Below are positions 8,826-18,400 of a stretch of DNA of 64,000 nt, piece after piece. The position numbers and the translations under genes are program-made. The notes below the pieces were generated by a model. That model was not told the origin of the DNA. It did no database searches and worked only from the letters and a program-made list of their open reading frames with translations. This DNA is from a virus. The DNA lies in IMG/VR virus record IMGVR_UViG_3300025010_000040, positions 31,165-95,164 of that record. The stretch is one strand, 5' to 3'. Numbering within the stretch: the first letter of the stretch is position 1; each line of letters begins with the position of its first letter.

Positions 8826-9092
8826 TTGAAAGCAAAAATAGAAACAAAAATAGGTTTAAATAAAGATGAATATATTAAATTCTTATCATTAACTGAAATA
8901 AGTTCAGGTGAATGGATAGCACTAACTAATAACAATAGGGAATTAAGTATTACAGTAATTGATGGGAAAGAATTAACTGTTACTGTAAAAGAATCTAAAG
9001 AAATATTATTTAAAATAATATTTCGTGGATGTGTAAATAGAATAGTTCTTATTAGAAATCTATTACAATTACATGGATATAAAATTGCTTAA
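8826..9092 (+). CDS. Hypothetical protein, 88 aa
   Basis: No family recognised. The start is TTG 8826, placed by GGAGGTGAG upstream. A small alpha/beta protein with a basic C-terminus. A TTTATATATTATA stretch 46 bases upstream resembles the candidate promoter. This is the last gene of the + strand block and converges on the next - strand gene. Confidence 0.6.
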   Translation: MKAKIETKIGLNKDEYIKFLSLTEISSGEWIALTNNNRELSITVIDGKELTVTVKESKEILFKIIFRGCVNRIVLIRNLLQLHGYKIA

Positions 9093-9097
9093 ATTTA

Positions 9098-9125
9098 AAA
9101 GTACAGTGATTTTTTCACTGTACTT
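9098..9125. terminator. Bidirectional terminator between convergent genes
   Basis: AAAGTACAGTG/CACTGTACTTT hairpin with T-runs on both strands (the loop and right flank for +, the left flank for -). It separates the convergent genes ending at 9092 and 9136. Confidence 0.85.
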
Positions 9126-9135
9126 TATTTTTTTG

Positions 9136-9861
9136 TTAAATAATGAATATTGGACTCTGTTCTAAATGTGAAATATCTCGATATTTCTCAATCATTTCTT
9201 TTCTATCAGATTCAGCGTTAGACCATTCATCTATTTTTAAAGATATTGTACCATAAGCTGTTTGAATTTCATTATAATGCTTTAATGTATTATATAAGAA
9301 TCTTTTAATATCAATTAATGCTAATTCATAAAAACTTTCCCATTGTGTTGATGGTATTGTGGCCAGATTTGTAGTATGGGCTAACCCAATTTCAACATCA
9401 ATTTCACCATACATTGTTGCAAAATTATATAATACTAAAATATTAGGTTCTTGAAATTTAAATGTCATCGGTGGGGCAGCAACCGACATTAAATCAGCAC
9501 TAGCTTGACCTAACATTAATGATTCATATGTTGAAATTTCTCCATCAAATATTGGAGATGTATATCCATTAGAAAAAGATTTATTTTTAGGATTTACATT
9601 CTTTATCATTATAACTTTTTTATCACCAAAAATATCAGGTAATTTATAAGATGATTCACTGTAATTAGAATTTAAACAAGTTAGAGTTCTTATATCTAAA
9701 TTTAATTTCATTGTGTAAGGAAAGAATACACTATAAGATGTTAAAGACTTTAATTTAATAACATTAAACAATGTTTCATCAGGTTTTTCAAAAGGAAGAG
9801 CTAATCCATATATACCTAAATCCATTTTTATAGAAGTTAATAAATCACTAACATTTATCAT
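9136..9861 (-). CDS. Unknown protein, probably virion or head-neck related, 241 aa
   Basis: I cannot name the family. The protein looks globular and mainly beta, with no signal or membrane segment. It is encoded 23 bases after the prohead protease gene in the same operon, which in contractile-tailed phages often means a structural or assembly role. The start has GAGTGGTG upstream. Confidence 0.6.
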   Translation of the reverse strand: MINVSDLLTSIKMDLGIYGLALPFEKPDETLFNVIKLKSLTSYSVFFPYTMKLNLDIRTLTCLNSNYSESSYKLPDIFGDKKVIMIKNVNPKNKSFSNGYTSPIFDGEISTYESLMLGQASADLMSVAAPPMTFKFQEPNILVLYNFATMYGEIDVEIGLAHTTNLATIPSTQWESFYELALIDIKRFLYNTLKHYNEIQTAYGTISLKIDEWSNAESDRKEMIEKYRDISHLEQSPIFII

Positions 9862-9884
9862 TTTTTATCACCACTCTTATTTTT

Positions 9885-10715
9885 TTATAGTCTTGACATA
9901 AAATGAGTAATATCTCTTTTTATTTTATCCTCAATTTTTACAATAAAAGTAGAACCATTTTCTTTTAAAATCACATTTTTAAAATCAGATGTAACTTCCA
10001 TACTTTCACTTACAACTTCATATATATTAGAGACCAATTTAATATTCTTTGATTCAGTTTTGATAAAATCAACAATTTGTGATTCTTGAACTGTAGTTAA
10101 TAGATTTTCTTGTATAGTGTTACCACTAAGTTCAATATTTTTAATAATTTTTTTAATTGGAACTGAATCATCTCTATACGCTTTATCATGACTAGGAAGT
10201 ATAACCCAATCATATGTAACAACATGACCTCTACTATTAATTAACCCACCATTAGCTGTTTTAACAACTTTAGCTAATGCTCTTAGACTAAAAGCAGGTT
10301 CCATTCCCTGTAAGATAGATTTAGTCATATCTTTACCAAAATGGTCATTATCTAATGTCTCAATTCTTCCTCTTAATAAATTACCAGATAAATTAAATGA
10401 TAAAATTTTATGAGATGTTAATTTAGGATCAATTACTAATATACGTTTTGGATCATCTGATGTTGGATGACCTGCCTCACCACACCATGAGTTCTTTAAT
10501 ATTAATTCACTAATATGAGGAGCATTTAATGATTCCATCATAGGTTTATCAACATATAATCTCCCGTTTCTATTTTTTATATTAAACTCTTGTAATACTG
10601 TATCAAACTGTAAATAAAATAAATTATCTCTATTGATTGTTTTTAAATTTATTGGTTTAACTGGTTCTGAAACAGACTCCCTTATAAGATAAGCGACAAC
10701 TTCTTGTTTTTGCAT
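9885..10715 (-). CDS. Prohead core protease, T4 gp21-like
   Basis: A 276 aa maturation protease related to T4 gp21. It would cleave scaffold and capsid proteins inside the prohead. Seen motifs are KNRNGRLY near residue 44, GEAGHP (with the conserved His) near 78, and GMEPAFSLRAL (with the likely nucleophile Ser) near 144, in the usual order and spacing for the family. The start is set by AAAGGAG upstream. It is transcribed away from the virion module that begins at 10862, so its operon is divergent from its substrates. Confidence 0.85.
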   Translation of the reverse strand: MQKQEVVAYLIRESVSEPVKPINLKTINRDNLFYLQFDTVLQEFNIKNRNGRLYVDKPMMESLNAPHISELILKNSWCGEAGHPTSDDPKRILVIDPKLTSHKILSFNLSGNLLRGRIETLDNDHFGKDMTKSILQGMEPAFSLRALAKVVKTANGGLINSRGHVVTYDWVILPSHDKAYRDDSVPIKKIIKNIELSGNTIQENLLTTVQESQIVDFIKTESKNIKLVSNIYEVVSESMEVTSDFKNVILKENGSTFIVKIEDKIKRDITHFMSRL

Positions 10716-10861
10716 AATTATATAATCAACTCCTTTAAGTTATTTTATAGGTATTTTTAAATTATTGTTTTTGGTTGTTCATATAATTCTTATAAATAAA
10801 GTCTTTATTTGTAACACAAACAAATATTTAAATGAATATTTATAAAGGAGTGAATTAATTT

Positions 10862-12415
10862 ATGAATATAAACATAGATAGAGTTTTATCTAATGTAAAA
10901 GTTAATACTATTAAAAAAGAGTTTACTATTTTAAAAGAAAACTATTCGGCTGTAAATTCAATTAATTTTTTAAAGTTTGTACGTTCCCAACCTATTGATA
11001 CTATTTTTGAGAATTCTCAATATATATTTTCAGAATTAAGAGAAGGATATAAATTTTACAATAGAATTTTAAAATCCTTTGATTTATCATTAGAACAACT
11101 ACAAGTTCAACAAAATAAATTAAATGATTTTATAACTAAATGTAAAAATGAAAAATACAATAATAAAAATCATCTTATTTCACTTAATGAATCTATTGAG
11201 TTTATTAAATCGGAAATACAATATAAAAATAGTTTTGAATATTTAAAAGAATCCATTATTTATGATATTCATTGTAATTATCTTCAGCCAGTATTGGAAA
11301 ATAATATTAATGACATAATGGATGAAATTATATTAGATATAAATTATGAGCCTGAACTTTTGTCTGATTATCAAGCTCTTATTCAAAATATAGAAAAAAA
11401 TTATATATTAGTAACAGGAAAGAACTTTCCTTTAATTCTAACCAAAAACACTGTTCTTATTTTATCTATGGGTGGAATTATAGCTGGAACACTTCTTATA
11501 TTAGTTTTATCAATACCTTTGCTGATAGTTAATTCAATTATAGAAAAAAAATTAGATACTAAATATATTGAATCATATAAATATTGTATAAGGAAAGAAA
11601 TATCAAGATTGAAATTATCTAAAGAAGAGGATGTTAATAGAAAGAAAAATACTGATAAATATATTGACCAATTGGAATTGGCATATAAAAAATTAGATGA
11701 GTTTAAAGGTAGTAATATTATTAAAGAAAATACTGGTTCAGTAACAACTATAAATGAGGATGAAAATGATTTAACAACCACCATTTTAACTCAATTTATT
11801 GATACTTTAGTATTTGATGAAGAAGAAGATGACGAAACTGAAGACATGCAAATTGAATTAGAAAATTTTAATATTTTAATTAGAAATATAAGAAAATTAC
11901 AATCATTAAAAGAAAGAGAATATTTACAAGAAAGTTTAATTAATGATGCTAGTAGAAAGGTTGCTCATGCAGTTCGTTCTACAGGCAAATCTATAAGTAA
12001 TGCTGGTACTAATGTTAAAAAATCAACTAATAATGTTGTAGATGCTTTTAATGATACAATTGATAAATATAGAAAAATGCAAGCAAATGAAAGAAGAAAT
12101 AGAATTATTGAAGGTGGTTCTCAATTTACTTTAATGAAAATAATTAAATATGGTATTGCAGTTGGGGGAATTTGGGCTGTTTCACCAGCTTTAGCAGCTA
12201 TAGGTTTATTGGCTTCAATTGCTCTTGATATTAGAGCTGATGATAAAGCAAGAAAAAAAATTCTTGATGACTTAGAAGATGAATTAAAAATAGTTGAAGC
12301 TAAAATAGAAGATTCTAGAAATGATGAACAAAAAGAAAAAAAATATCAATTAATGAGAATTAAAGGTAAATTAGAAAAAGATATTGCTCGAATTAAATAC
12401 AGGTTAAATGATTAG
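10862..12415 (+). CDS. Large coiled-coil protein with hydrophobic segments, 517 aa
   Basis: No family recognised. Long charged helical regions (about residues 10-190 and 290-370) surround a hydrophobic segment near 197-228 (VLILSMGGIIAGTLLILVLSI) and a Gly/Ala-rich one near 425-450. The C-terminal 60 residues are again Lys/Glu-rich. It sits between the protease and the acidic scaffold-like gene, and is followed 14 bases later by that gene. This suggests a head-associated, possibly ejected or membrane-interacting virion protein. That role is inference. Confidence 0.7.
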   Translation: MNINIDRVLSNVKVNTIKKEFTILKENYSAVNSINFLKFVRSQPIDTIFENSQYIFSELREGYKFYNRILKSFDLSLEQLQVQQNKLNDFITKCKNEKYNNKNHLISLNESIEFIKSEIQYKNSFEYLKESIIYDIHCNYLQPVLENNINDIMDEIILDINYEPELLSDYQALIQNIEKNYILVTGKNFPLILTKNTVLILSMGGIIAGTLLILVLSIPLLIVNSIIEKKLDTKYIESYKYCIRKEISRLKLSKEEDVNRKKNTDKYIDQLELAYKKLDEFKGSNIIKENTGSVTTINEDENDLTTTILTQFIDTLVFDEEEDDETEDMQIELENFNILIRNIRKLQSLKEREYLQESLINDASRKVAHAVRSTGKSISNAGTNVKKSTNNVVDAFNDTIDKYRKMQANERRNRIIEGGSQFTLMKIIKYGIAVGGIWAVSPALAAIGLLASIALDIRADDKARKKILDDLEDELKIVEAKIEDSRNDEQKEKKYQLMRIKGKLEKDIARIKYRLND

Positions 12416-12429
12416 GAGGTGTTATTAAT

Positions 12430-13176
12430 ATGGATTTTTTTGATGTGTTATTAGAAGCTAAAAAATCTAAATCAACAAAAACACCATCTAAAAAAACTAT
12501 TAAAGTAGATAGTCCTTCAAATAAAACTACTGATTACTCAGATGATGTTAAAATTGATAACAAAGACGATAGTAAAGATGATGACAGTAATAATAAAGAT
12601 AATGATGTAACTGACTATACAGATGATGAAAATAATAAAGATGATAATACAACAGATTACACATCAGAAGATGTACAAAAAGATCCAACTGATAATCCTG
12701 ATGATAGCACAGATACAACAGATGAAAATACTGATGATAATATAGATGGTACTAATGATTATACTGATGAAAATATGGATGACAATACAGATGATTCATC
12801 TGATGATACTGATAATTCAGACTCAACTGATGAAAGTTCAGATGATGATAATAATGAAAAAATTAAAAATAATAGTTTATTAAAAGATTATTTAGATCTT
12901 TATTATTTAACAAAAAATACTATTACTAAATTATCAAATTTAGATAAGAGCGATATAATACTAAATAAAGTTTCAACACAAGTTATTTCAAATTTAAATA
13001 AAATTCAAAATCAAATATTTAGTTTTATTTTATATAAGTTTTCAAAAAATAATTATATAAATAACCTATATCAATATAACTATTTTATTGAAGCCTTTAG
13101 AATTAATATTGAAATGGTAAAAAAAATAAGCTTTTTTGTGACCAATAAACAAAACAAATATATAAAAAATCAATGA
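12430..13176 (+). CDS. Acidic repeat protein, likely prohead scaffold/core
   Basis: A 248 aa protein whose residues 20-140 are almost only Asp, Thr, Asn, Ser and Glu, with a repeated DYTDDEN/DYTSED/DYTDEN unit. The C-terminal 100 residues are helical and ordered in character (SLLKDYLDLYYLTKNTITKL). Location directly between the prohead protease region and the capsid gene matches scaffold/core genes of T4-type phages, which are often very acidic. Function is inferred from this position and composition, not from sequence similarity. Confidence 0.65.
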   Translation: MDFFDVLLEAKKSKSTKTPSKKTIKVDSPSNKTTDYSDDVKIDNKDDSKDDDSNNKDNDVTDYTDDENNKDDNTTDYTSEDVQKDPTDNPDDSTDTTDENTDDNIDGTNDYTDENMDDNTDDSSDDTDNSDSTDESSDDDNNEKIKNNSLLKDYLDLYYLTKNTITKLSNLDKSDIILNKVSTQVISNLNKIQNQIFSFILYKFSKNNYINNLYQYNYFIEAFRINIEMVKKISFFVTNKQNKYIKNQ

Positions 13177-13192
13177 GAGGAAGTGCCAAAGA

Positions 13193-14899
13193 ATGTACGA
13201 ATACTTAGATGACAATCAAAACCCGACGAGGGTAATTGGCTCGTTTACTATGGATAGAAATACAGATTTTAAAGACAATTTTAAAGCTCTTGTTGAAAAC
13301 TTCAAAGGACATTACAGTATTGACCCCATTGATGATTTACTTAAAATTTTAAAAGTTGATACCTTAAGAGAAGATTATAAAGACCAACTACTTGGTGATG
13401 TTGATACAGGACAGATTGATGATATGTATTATTCATTACATCCTCAAAAACTAAGTCAATTGTTTGAAAACACATGCCTAGAACTTATTAAAGAATCTTC
13501 GGACATCGGACAATTATCTCCGATTGTTGGTATTTCATTACCGGTACTTAAAAAAAATTATTTGGAATGTCATTCTAAAGATATTGTTATGACAGAAATC
13601 CCCACCAAACCAATTATTAAAATTGCGTTTGAAAGAAAATTTTTAAAAGATAAACCTGGTAATAAGTATTATATTCCTGAAATTTTTTATGATGGTTCTT
13701 ATGCGGATGTAGTTGCAAAAACTAAAGGTGCCGCTATTGTAAATACATGGTTTCCGGCAGATGAAGGAGTAACATTACCCTTCCAAGATTTACCGATTAT
13801 GAGATTGTCAGGTGGTTCTCTTGAAACAAGAGACAGTCTTGCTTATGATTTCTGTATTGAAGCTGTTAAAATGACTGTTGATGGTGAGGATAAAATCATT
13901 GATGGTTTAAATGTTCAGGCTGATTTTGGTTCCAACAACTCTTTTAACTATCGTGTTAAAACTGTAAATGCAGCTGGTCAATCTGTAGAAGATATAATTA
14001 CAGGTCAGGTGGATACCTATTCAGGTTCCGTATCTGTTGCGTGTACAAGTGGTAAAATAACTAAAGTGAGATTTGGTGGACACTTAAGTAATGAAAATAA
14101 CGTTGAAACCGTTGAACTGGATAAAGAAAGAGTGACCAAAGAATGGAAAATTCCTGATGGTCAAAGAATTAACACCGGTTTGACCATTGAGAAAATTAAA
14201 GATAACCGTGCTTTATTTAATACAAATCTAACTGCTGATATTATTACTGATATGAGTACGGTTTTGACTCATTTCGAAGACAGTAATATTCTACAGTTTT
14301 TAGATGACAGTTTTGGTAAATGGAAAGATAAAAAAGACCTACCTTTTGGTTATACTGGTGGTTTTGTCGAAACCTCTAGTTTTAACTGTTTCCCAACTTC
14401 AAGTGTTCACATTCCAATTTCACAATGGATTAATACTGAACTTAAGTTTTATTTGACTCGTCTTATTGATGAACTCAAAACAAAACTCAAAATCACCGAT
14501 ATGATGTTTGTTATTTATGGTAATCCAAGTAATATTACTTTGATTCAAGATAATGTTAAATGGGTTATAGATGAGGATACGAAAATCGGTGGAATTCAAC
14601 TTGAATACAAATTTGGTGTACTTACCGGTAATAAGAGTAGAGTTCACGTTGTAAGTTCATTGAAAGTTCCAAGGGAGAAAGGGCTACGTATTGTAGCATT
14701 TCCTCTGACTCAAGAAACAATTACATTCAAGCATTACAAATATAGTATGAACATTGAAAATGTTTACAGAAATCCAAATACTCCGCTGATTCCCAACATT
14801 ATGGGAACCTCCAGATATTTAACAACTGAAGTTCTTCCAGTTCAAGGTGGAATGACTTTGCTAAATAATGATTTCGGTATTAGTAAATACTCTTCTTAA
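13193..14899 (+). CDS. Major capsid protein (probable)
   Basis: A 568 aa protein in the capsid position. It follows the protease and scaffold-like genes and is followed by a strong terminator. Its codon choice and GC content are visibly richer than those of its neighbours, as expected for the most expressed virion gene. The C-terminal part (RNPNTPLIPNIMGTSRYLTT) and the central region rich in beta segments fit large HK97-fold capsid proteins of jumbo myoviruses. The N-terminal about 100 residues may be a propeptide removed by the gp21-like protease. Start: GAGAGGAAGTG before ATG. Confidence 0.75.
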   Translation: MYEYLDDNQNPTRVIGSFTMDRNTDFKDNFKALVENFKGHYSIDPIDDLLKILKVDTLREDYKDQLLGDVDTGQIDDMYYSLHPQKLSQLFENTCLELIKESSDIGQLSPIVGISLPVLKKNYLECHSKDIVMTEIPTKPIIKIAFERKFLKDKPGNKYYIPEIFYDGSYADVVAKTKGAAIVNTWFPADEGVTLPFQDLPIMRLSGGSLETRDSLAYDFCIEAVKMTVDGEDKIIDGLNVQADFGSNNSFNYRVKTVNAAGQSVEDIITGQVDTYSGSVSVACTSGKITKVRFGGHLSNENNVETVELDKERVTKEWKIPDGQRINTGLTIEKIKDNRALFNTNLTADIITDMSTVLTHFEDSNILQFLDDSFGKWKDKKDLPFGYTGGFVETSSFNCFPTSSVHIPISQWINTELKFYLTRLIDELKTKLKITDMMFVIYGNPSNITLIQDNVKWVIDEDTKIGGIQLEYKFGVLTGNKSRVHVVSSLKVPREKGLRIVAFPLTQETITFKHYKYSMNIENVYRNPNTPLIPNIMGTSRYLTTEVLPVQGGMTLLNNDFGISKYSS

Positions 14900-14910
14900 T
14901 ACAAATATAT

Positions 14911-14948
14911 AAAGATTATAGGTTAATAACCTATAATCTTTATTATTT
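14911..14948 (+). terminator. Rho-independent terminator after capsid gene
   Basis: Perfect stem AAAGATTATAGG/CCTATAATCTTT with TTAATAA loop and a T-rich tail. Confidence 0.85.
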
Positions 14949-14999
14949 ATTTCAAAGAACACTTTAGTAATATAAAACAATTGAAAGGATGGTTATAAA

Positions 15000-16238
15000 A
15001 TGTCAGATTCTATACTAAAAATAGTTGAAAATTGTTTTAAAGAAATAAAAGAAAAAGTAAATATTTTATCTAATTTAAATATAATTGAACGTAATATAAA
15101 TAGATTATTTGATTTAAATTTTAAAGTTAGTATTGTAGAAAATAATATTAATGAATTTTTTGGTATGAGTGTCTTTCCATCAACAAATCTTATTGATAAT
15201 GTTATTTTAGCAACATTTAAAAGAGATGTTAGAACACAATTAGATATTATAATGAAAATGTGGGGAGAAGAAAGAGATTGGTTTTTAGAAATAGATAGTA
15301 TATTATTATATGATAAAAATTTAAATGTTAATCCATCGGAAATTGTAGCTGTATTATTACATGAAATAGGCCATGTTATTCATTCTAATGAAGCACCACA
15401 AAGATTTGTTAGACTAGTTAAATATTCATTGATGAATATTAATTTTCATATTAGAGAATTATGTAAAAATGATACAATAAGAAAATTATTTTCATTAGCA
15501 CTAATTGAATCATGTATAACTAAAAACTTTAATATAATTCAATCTAATACAGAAGTTATTGCAGATAAACATGTAATAAAATTTGGTTATGGTGATTCTT
15601 TAAATAATTTTATTGATAAATTAATTACATCACAAAATAATAGATTAGTTGAAAGAACAGATAAAGATAAAGACATAGATGTGAAAATTATTATTAAATG
15701 GACAATAGATAATATTAGTGAATTAGAATTTAGGAAAAATAAATTAAGAAGTACAATACAAGCTGAAATGCTAGGCACATCAAGTATGTATATTAAATCA
15801 TATCTTAAAAAACTAGCTGTTATATTTTTTGGTGAACAAGGTGCTGATAGTTATAAACAGATCTTATCTGAACAATATTTTGTTGAAATGTGTAATTTAA
15901 GTAAAACAAAAGTTATTAAAGAATTCTTTGATAAGTTTGGTAAAATTAAAAAGATTCAACAAAGTGATATTGATATTCTCTTTATTGAATTTGATAAAAT
16001 GCAAAATAATAATGATAAAATTTACCTTATTGAATTAATTCATGATAAATTAGATACTATTAGTATGGCTTTAGAATGTATTAATAATAATGAAAAAGAT
16101 AGAGTTCAACAAAGTGAAACTACTCTTAAAGGATTTAAAACTCAATTAGAAAAGTTAAGATTACAAACTTTGAGTATTCATCTTAAAGAAAAAGAATATG
16201 GTTTATTTATTAAATACCCAAAAGGATATGAGGGTTAA
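15000..16238 (+). CDS. Zinc metalloprotease-like protein in the virion module
   Basis: A 412 aa protein with HEIGH at residues 121-125 (AVLLHEIGHVIH), the HExxH zinc site, and a downstream TEVIAD motif at 184-189. In gluzincins of the M48-like type, such a motif gives the third zinc ligand (Glu185) and the Asp (Asp189). The remainder is helical and charged. The gene lies between capsid and tail-fibre genes, so a virion-assembly protease or an injected protease is possible; neither is shown. The start at ATG 15000 follows AAAGGATGG. Confidence 0.72.
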   Translation: MSDSILKIVENCFKEIKEKVNILSNLNIIERNINRLFDLNFKVSIVENNINEFFGMSVFPSTNLIDNVILATFKRDVRTQLDIIMKMWGEERDWFLEIDSILLYDKNLNVNPSEIVAVLLHEIGHVIHSNEAPQRFVRLVKYSLMNINFHIRELCKNDTIRKLFSLALIESCITKNFNIIQSNTEVIADKHVIKFGYGDSLNNFIDKLITSQNNRLVERTDKDKDIDVKIIIKWTIDNISELEFRKNKLRSTIQAEMLGTSSMYIKSYLKKLAVIFFGEQGADSYKQILSEQYFVEMCNLSKTKVIKEFFDKFGKIKKIQQSDIDILFIEFDKMQNNNDKIYLIELIHDKLDTISMALECINNNEKDRVQQSETTLKGFKTQLEKLRLQTLSIHLKEKEYGLFIKYPKGYEG

Positions 16239-16289
16239 ATAAAAAATAATAAAGTTTATATTTTTTACATGGAGGTGTACAATAATTTT

Positions 16290-17960
16290 ATGAATATAAT
16301 TAGTCAGATTCAACATAGAAGGGATACTACAGCTAATTGGGAATTAAATAATCCTATATTAAATGAAGGTGAATTAGGAATAGAATTTAGAACTAATGGA
16401 TCTACAGGTGTTAAAATAGGTGATGGGACTAGTACATGGAATGATTTAGTATATATTAGTGCTGATGGTATTACAGTAGAAACACAGGAAGCTATTGATG
16501 ATATAGCTGGTGAAGGGAGAACTATTGAAACAGTTAAAGGATTAAGTGATATAGTTAGTAATCATTTGGATGATATTGCAAAAGTATTTAAATTGGCTAC
16601 AGAGCTAGGAATGGTGGATAATGACGAAACAAAAGCTGTTGCAAACTATGAAATTATTAATACTTTCCTAAATGGTGGAGAAAATAGAGTAATATTTTTA
16701 AATGGTGGTAAATTTTGGATTAGTGAAAAGTTAAGGTTAACTCTACCCCATACATCTATATTAGGAAACAATAGGGGTAAAAATCTTGATGTATCTTGTA
16801 TTGCTGGAAATTTTGCTGATACTGTAATTGAAGTGGCTATTATCTCGGGGGATAATGGCTCGTATATTCAAAACATAGCTATAGACGGTAATGATGTAGC
16901 AACAATGGGATTAGATACTGGAAACAATAATTTCCATGATAATTTGTTTGACGGAATTTATATTGATAATATCAATGGTGTTGGTTTTCATGTAGGTGAA
17001 AATAATTATTCATCCATTTATTACAGAATATTTACTGGAAGTGAATGCTCGGTAGGTTTACAATTAGAAAGTGAAGCAAATCAACAAAGTAGTTTTCGAG
17101 ATTGTAAATTTCTTGGAATTACTTATGGTGGTATTATTGGAACTGATGATAATGTAAAAGAAGAATTAAGATGTATTGATTTTTCAGGTTGTTTATTTAA
17201 TTCTCCTGGTACCCCGTTGAAATTTAACAAGTGTAGTTACGGGATAGAATTTCAAAGAACATGGGTGGAAAAATCTACTTCTGGTATATTATCAGACTAT
17301 TTGATAATTTTAGGTTCCATAGATACCAAGGCATCTGGCATAACATTTACTGACACACATTTCCAAAGTAATGCATTAACTAATTATACATTTCATTGGA
17401 AAAACGCAGATGCAATTAATTTTATGGGTAATGTAAAAATTAATAATAGTGTAAATGGGTTTATAGATGCAACTGGAGCAATTACAGTAAATTCAAACAG
17501 TATTTTTTTGGCAACTGGGGCACCAAATCCTACAACAGTAGTTAATGGATTAAAAATTTCACAATTGTTTAAGCTATACTTGGGTGATTCTGTTGTTACA
17601 GACCCTCAGTTTAAAACGTCTGTGTATATTGATTTAGATGCACAAACAGCTGCTTCACCAAACGGAGTTCTTATAAGATCAAGACGTAAGAGTGAAACAC
17701 AGGACAGAGTTTCACTAAAAGAATCAGGGTTATATTTTGGTGACGGATCTATTGCTGCTGATACTAGATTTGCAAGAAAAAGTGCAGGTGTGGGGGGTAT
17801 GGGAACAGGTCAACATTTTCAACTTGATGGTACTTGGGATGGTGGTCATTTTCTGATGGGTAATTATCATATGTGGATTGACGGGACCGGAAAACCAAGA
17901 CTTAAAAATGGTGCTCCGACGAGTGATACAGACGGAGTTATATTTAGTGCAATAGTATAA
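16290..17960 (+). CDS. Tail fibre/spike with beta-helix
   Basis: A 556 aa receptor-binding type protein. Residues 1-45 (ISQIQHRRDTTANW, EGELGIE, VKIGDGTSTWNDL) match the tropism-determinant/hyaluronidase N-terminal motif used to attach many phage fibres. Residues 110-400 look like a right-handed beta-helix of pectate-lyase type with repeated short strands and Asn/Gly turns. Whether it has enzyme activity cannot be told. I chose ATG 16290 rather than 16269 because the GGAGG site overlaps the first. The 3' two thirds has richer codon use than most of the window, consistent with transfer. Confidence 0.78.
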   Translation: MNIISQIQHRRDTTANWELNNPILNEGELGIEFRTNGSTGVKIGDGTSTWNDLVYISADGITVETQEAIDDIAGEGRTIETVKGLSDIVSNHLDDIAKVFKLATELGMVDNDETKAVANYEIINTFLNGGENRVIFLNGGKFWISEKLRLTLPHTSILGNNRGKNLDVSCIAGNFADTVIEVAIISGDNGSYIQNIAIDGNDVATMGLDTGNNNFHDNLFDGIYIDNINGVGFHVGENNYSSIYYRIFTGSECSVGLQLESEANQQSSFRDCKFLGITYGGIIGTDDNVKEELRCIDFSGCLFNSPGTPLKFNKCSYGIEFQRTWVEKSTSGILSDYLIILGSIDTKASGITFTDTHFQSNALTNYTFHWKNADAINFMGNVKINNSVNGFIDATGAITVNSNSIFLATGAPNPTTVVNGLKISQLFKLYLGDSVVTDPQFKTSVYIDLDAQTAASPNGVLIRSRRKSETQDRVSLKESGLYFGDGSIAADTRFARKSAGVGGMGTGQHFQLDGTWDGGHFLMGNYHMWIDGTGKPRLKNGAPTSDTDGVIFSAIV

Positions 17961-17980
17961 ATTAGGAGGTGTGAAACTTA

Positions 17981-18253
17981 ATGGGACTGATTCAAAGAGT
18001 TGAATTTGAAAATGGGCTTATAGCAGAAAATTGCTACCATAAAGTTGGAAGTGTAAGTCACGGTGATAATACCGGACTGATTGAATTATTATTATACAAA
18101 GATCAGCCTGCCAAAAATGATGGTAAACCAGTAATTGATAAAAAGTATTATGTGTTTATACCTTCAGTTGAGGACAATGCACCTAATGCTAAGAAGCAGG
18201 CATATTTGTATTTGAAAAGCTTACCAGAATTTACAAATGTTATTGATGCATAA
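17981..18253 (+). CDS. Small tail-fibre-associated unknown protein, 90 aa
   Basis: No family assigned. It follows the fibre gene by 20 bases with AGGAGGTG, so it is in the same operon, and may be a fibre chaperone or tip protein. It has higher GC than the flanking DNA, like the fibre gene. A terminator follows. Confidence 0.65.
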   Translation: MGLIQRVEFENGLIAENCYHKVGSVSHGDNTGLIELLLYKDQPAKNDGKPVIDKKYYVFIPSVEDNAPNAKKQAYLYLKSLPEFTNVIDA

Positions 18254-18308
18254 TAAATATATGATATACAACAATATATATGTTGACAAACCAAATATAT
18301 AAATTAAT

Positions 18309-18352
18309 AATATTAAAACTTATCTTTATAATAAAGATAAGTTTTAATATAT
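18309..18352 (+). terminator. Rho-independent terminator
   Basis: Long AT-rich inverted repeat with core AAAACTTATCTTTA/TAAAGATAAGTTTT, followed by AATATATTTTAA. It closes the fibre operon before terminase. Confidence 0.8.
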
Positions 18353-18400
18353 TTTAACATCTCAATAAATCATATATATATATTAAGGAGGTTTTATCAT

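Noticed and set aside
11401-11784. Long antisense ORF within the 517 aa protein gene
   Set aside because: No ribosome binding site, hydrophobic low-complexity product, fully inside a well-supported gene; a shadow frame.
18286-18304. ACAAACCAAATATATAAAT, also near 13149 and 14901, as a late promoter with TTGACA at 18285
   Set aside because: Two of the three copies lie immediately before terminators, where a promoter would be useless, and one is inside a coding region. AT-rich chance similarity is the simpler reading.
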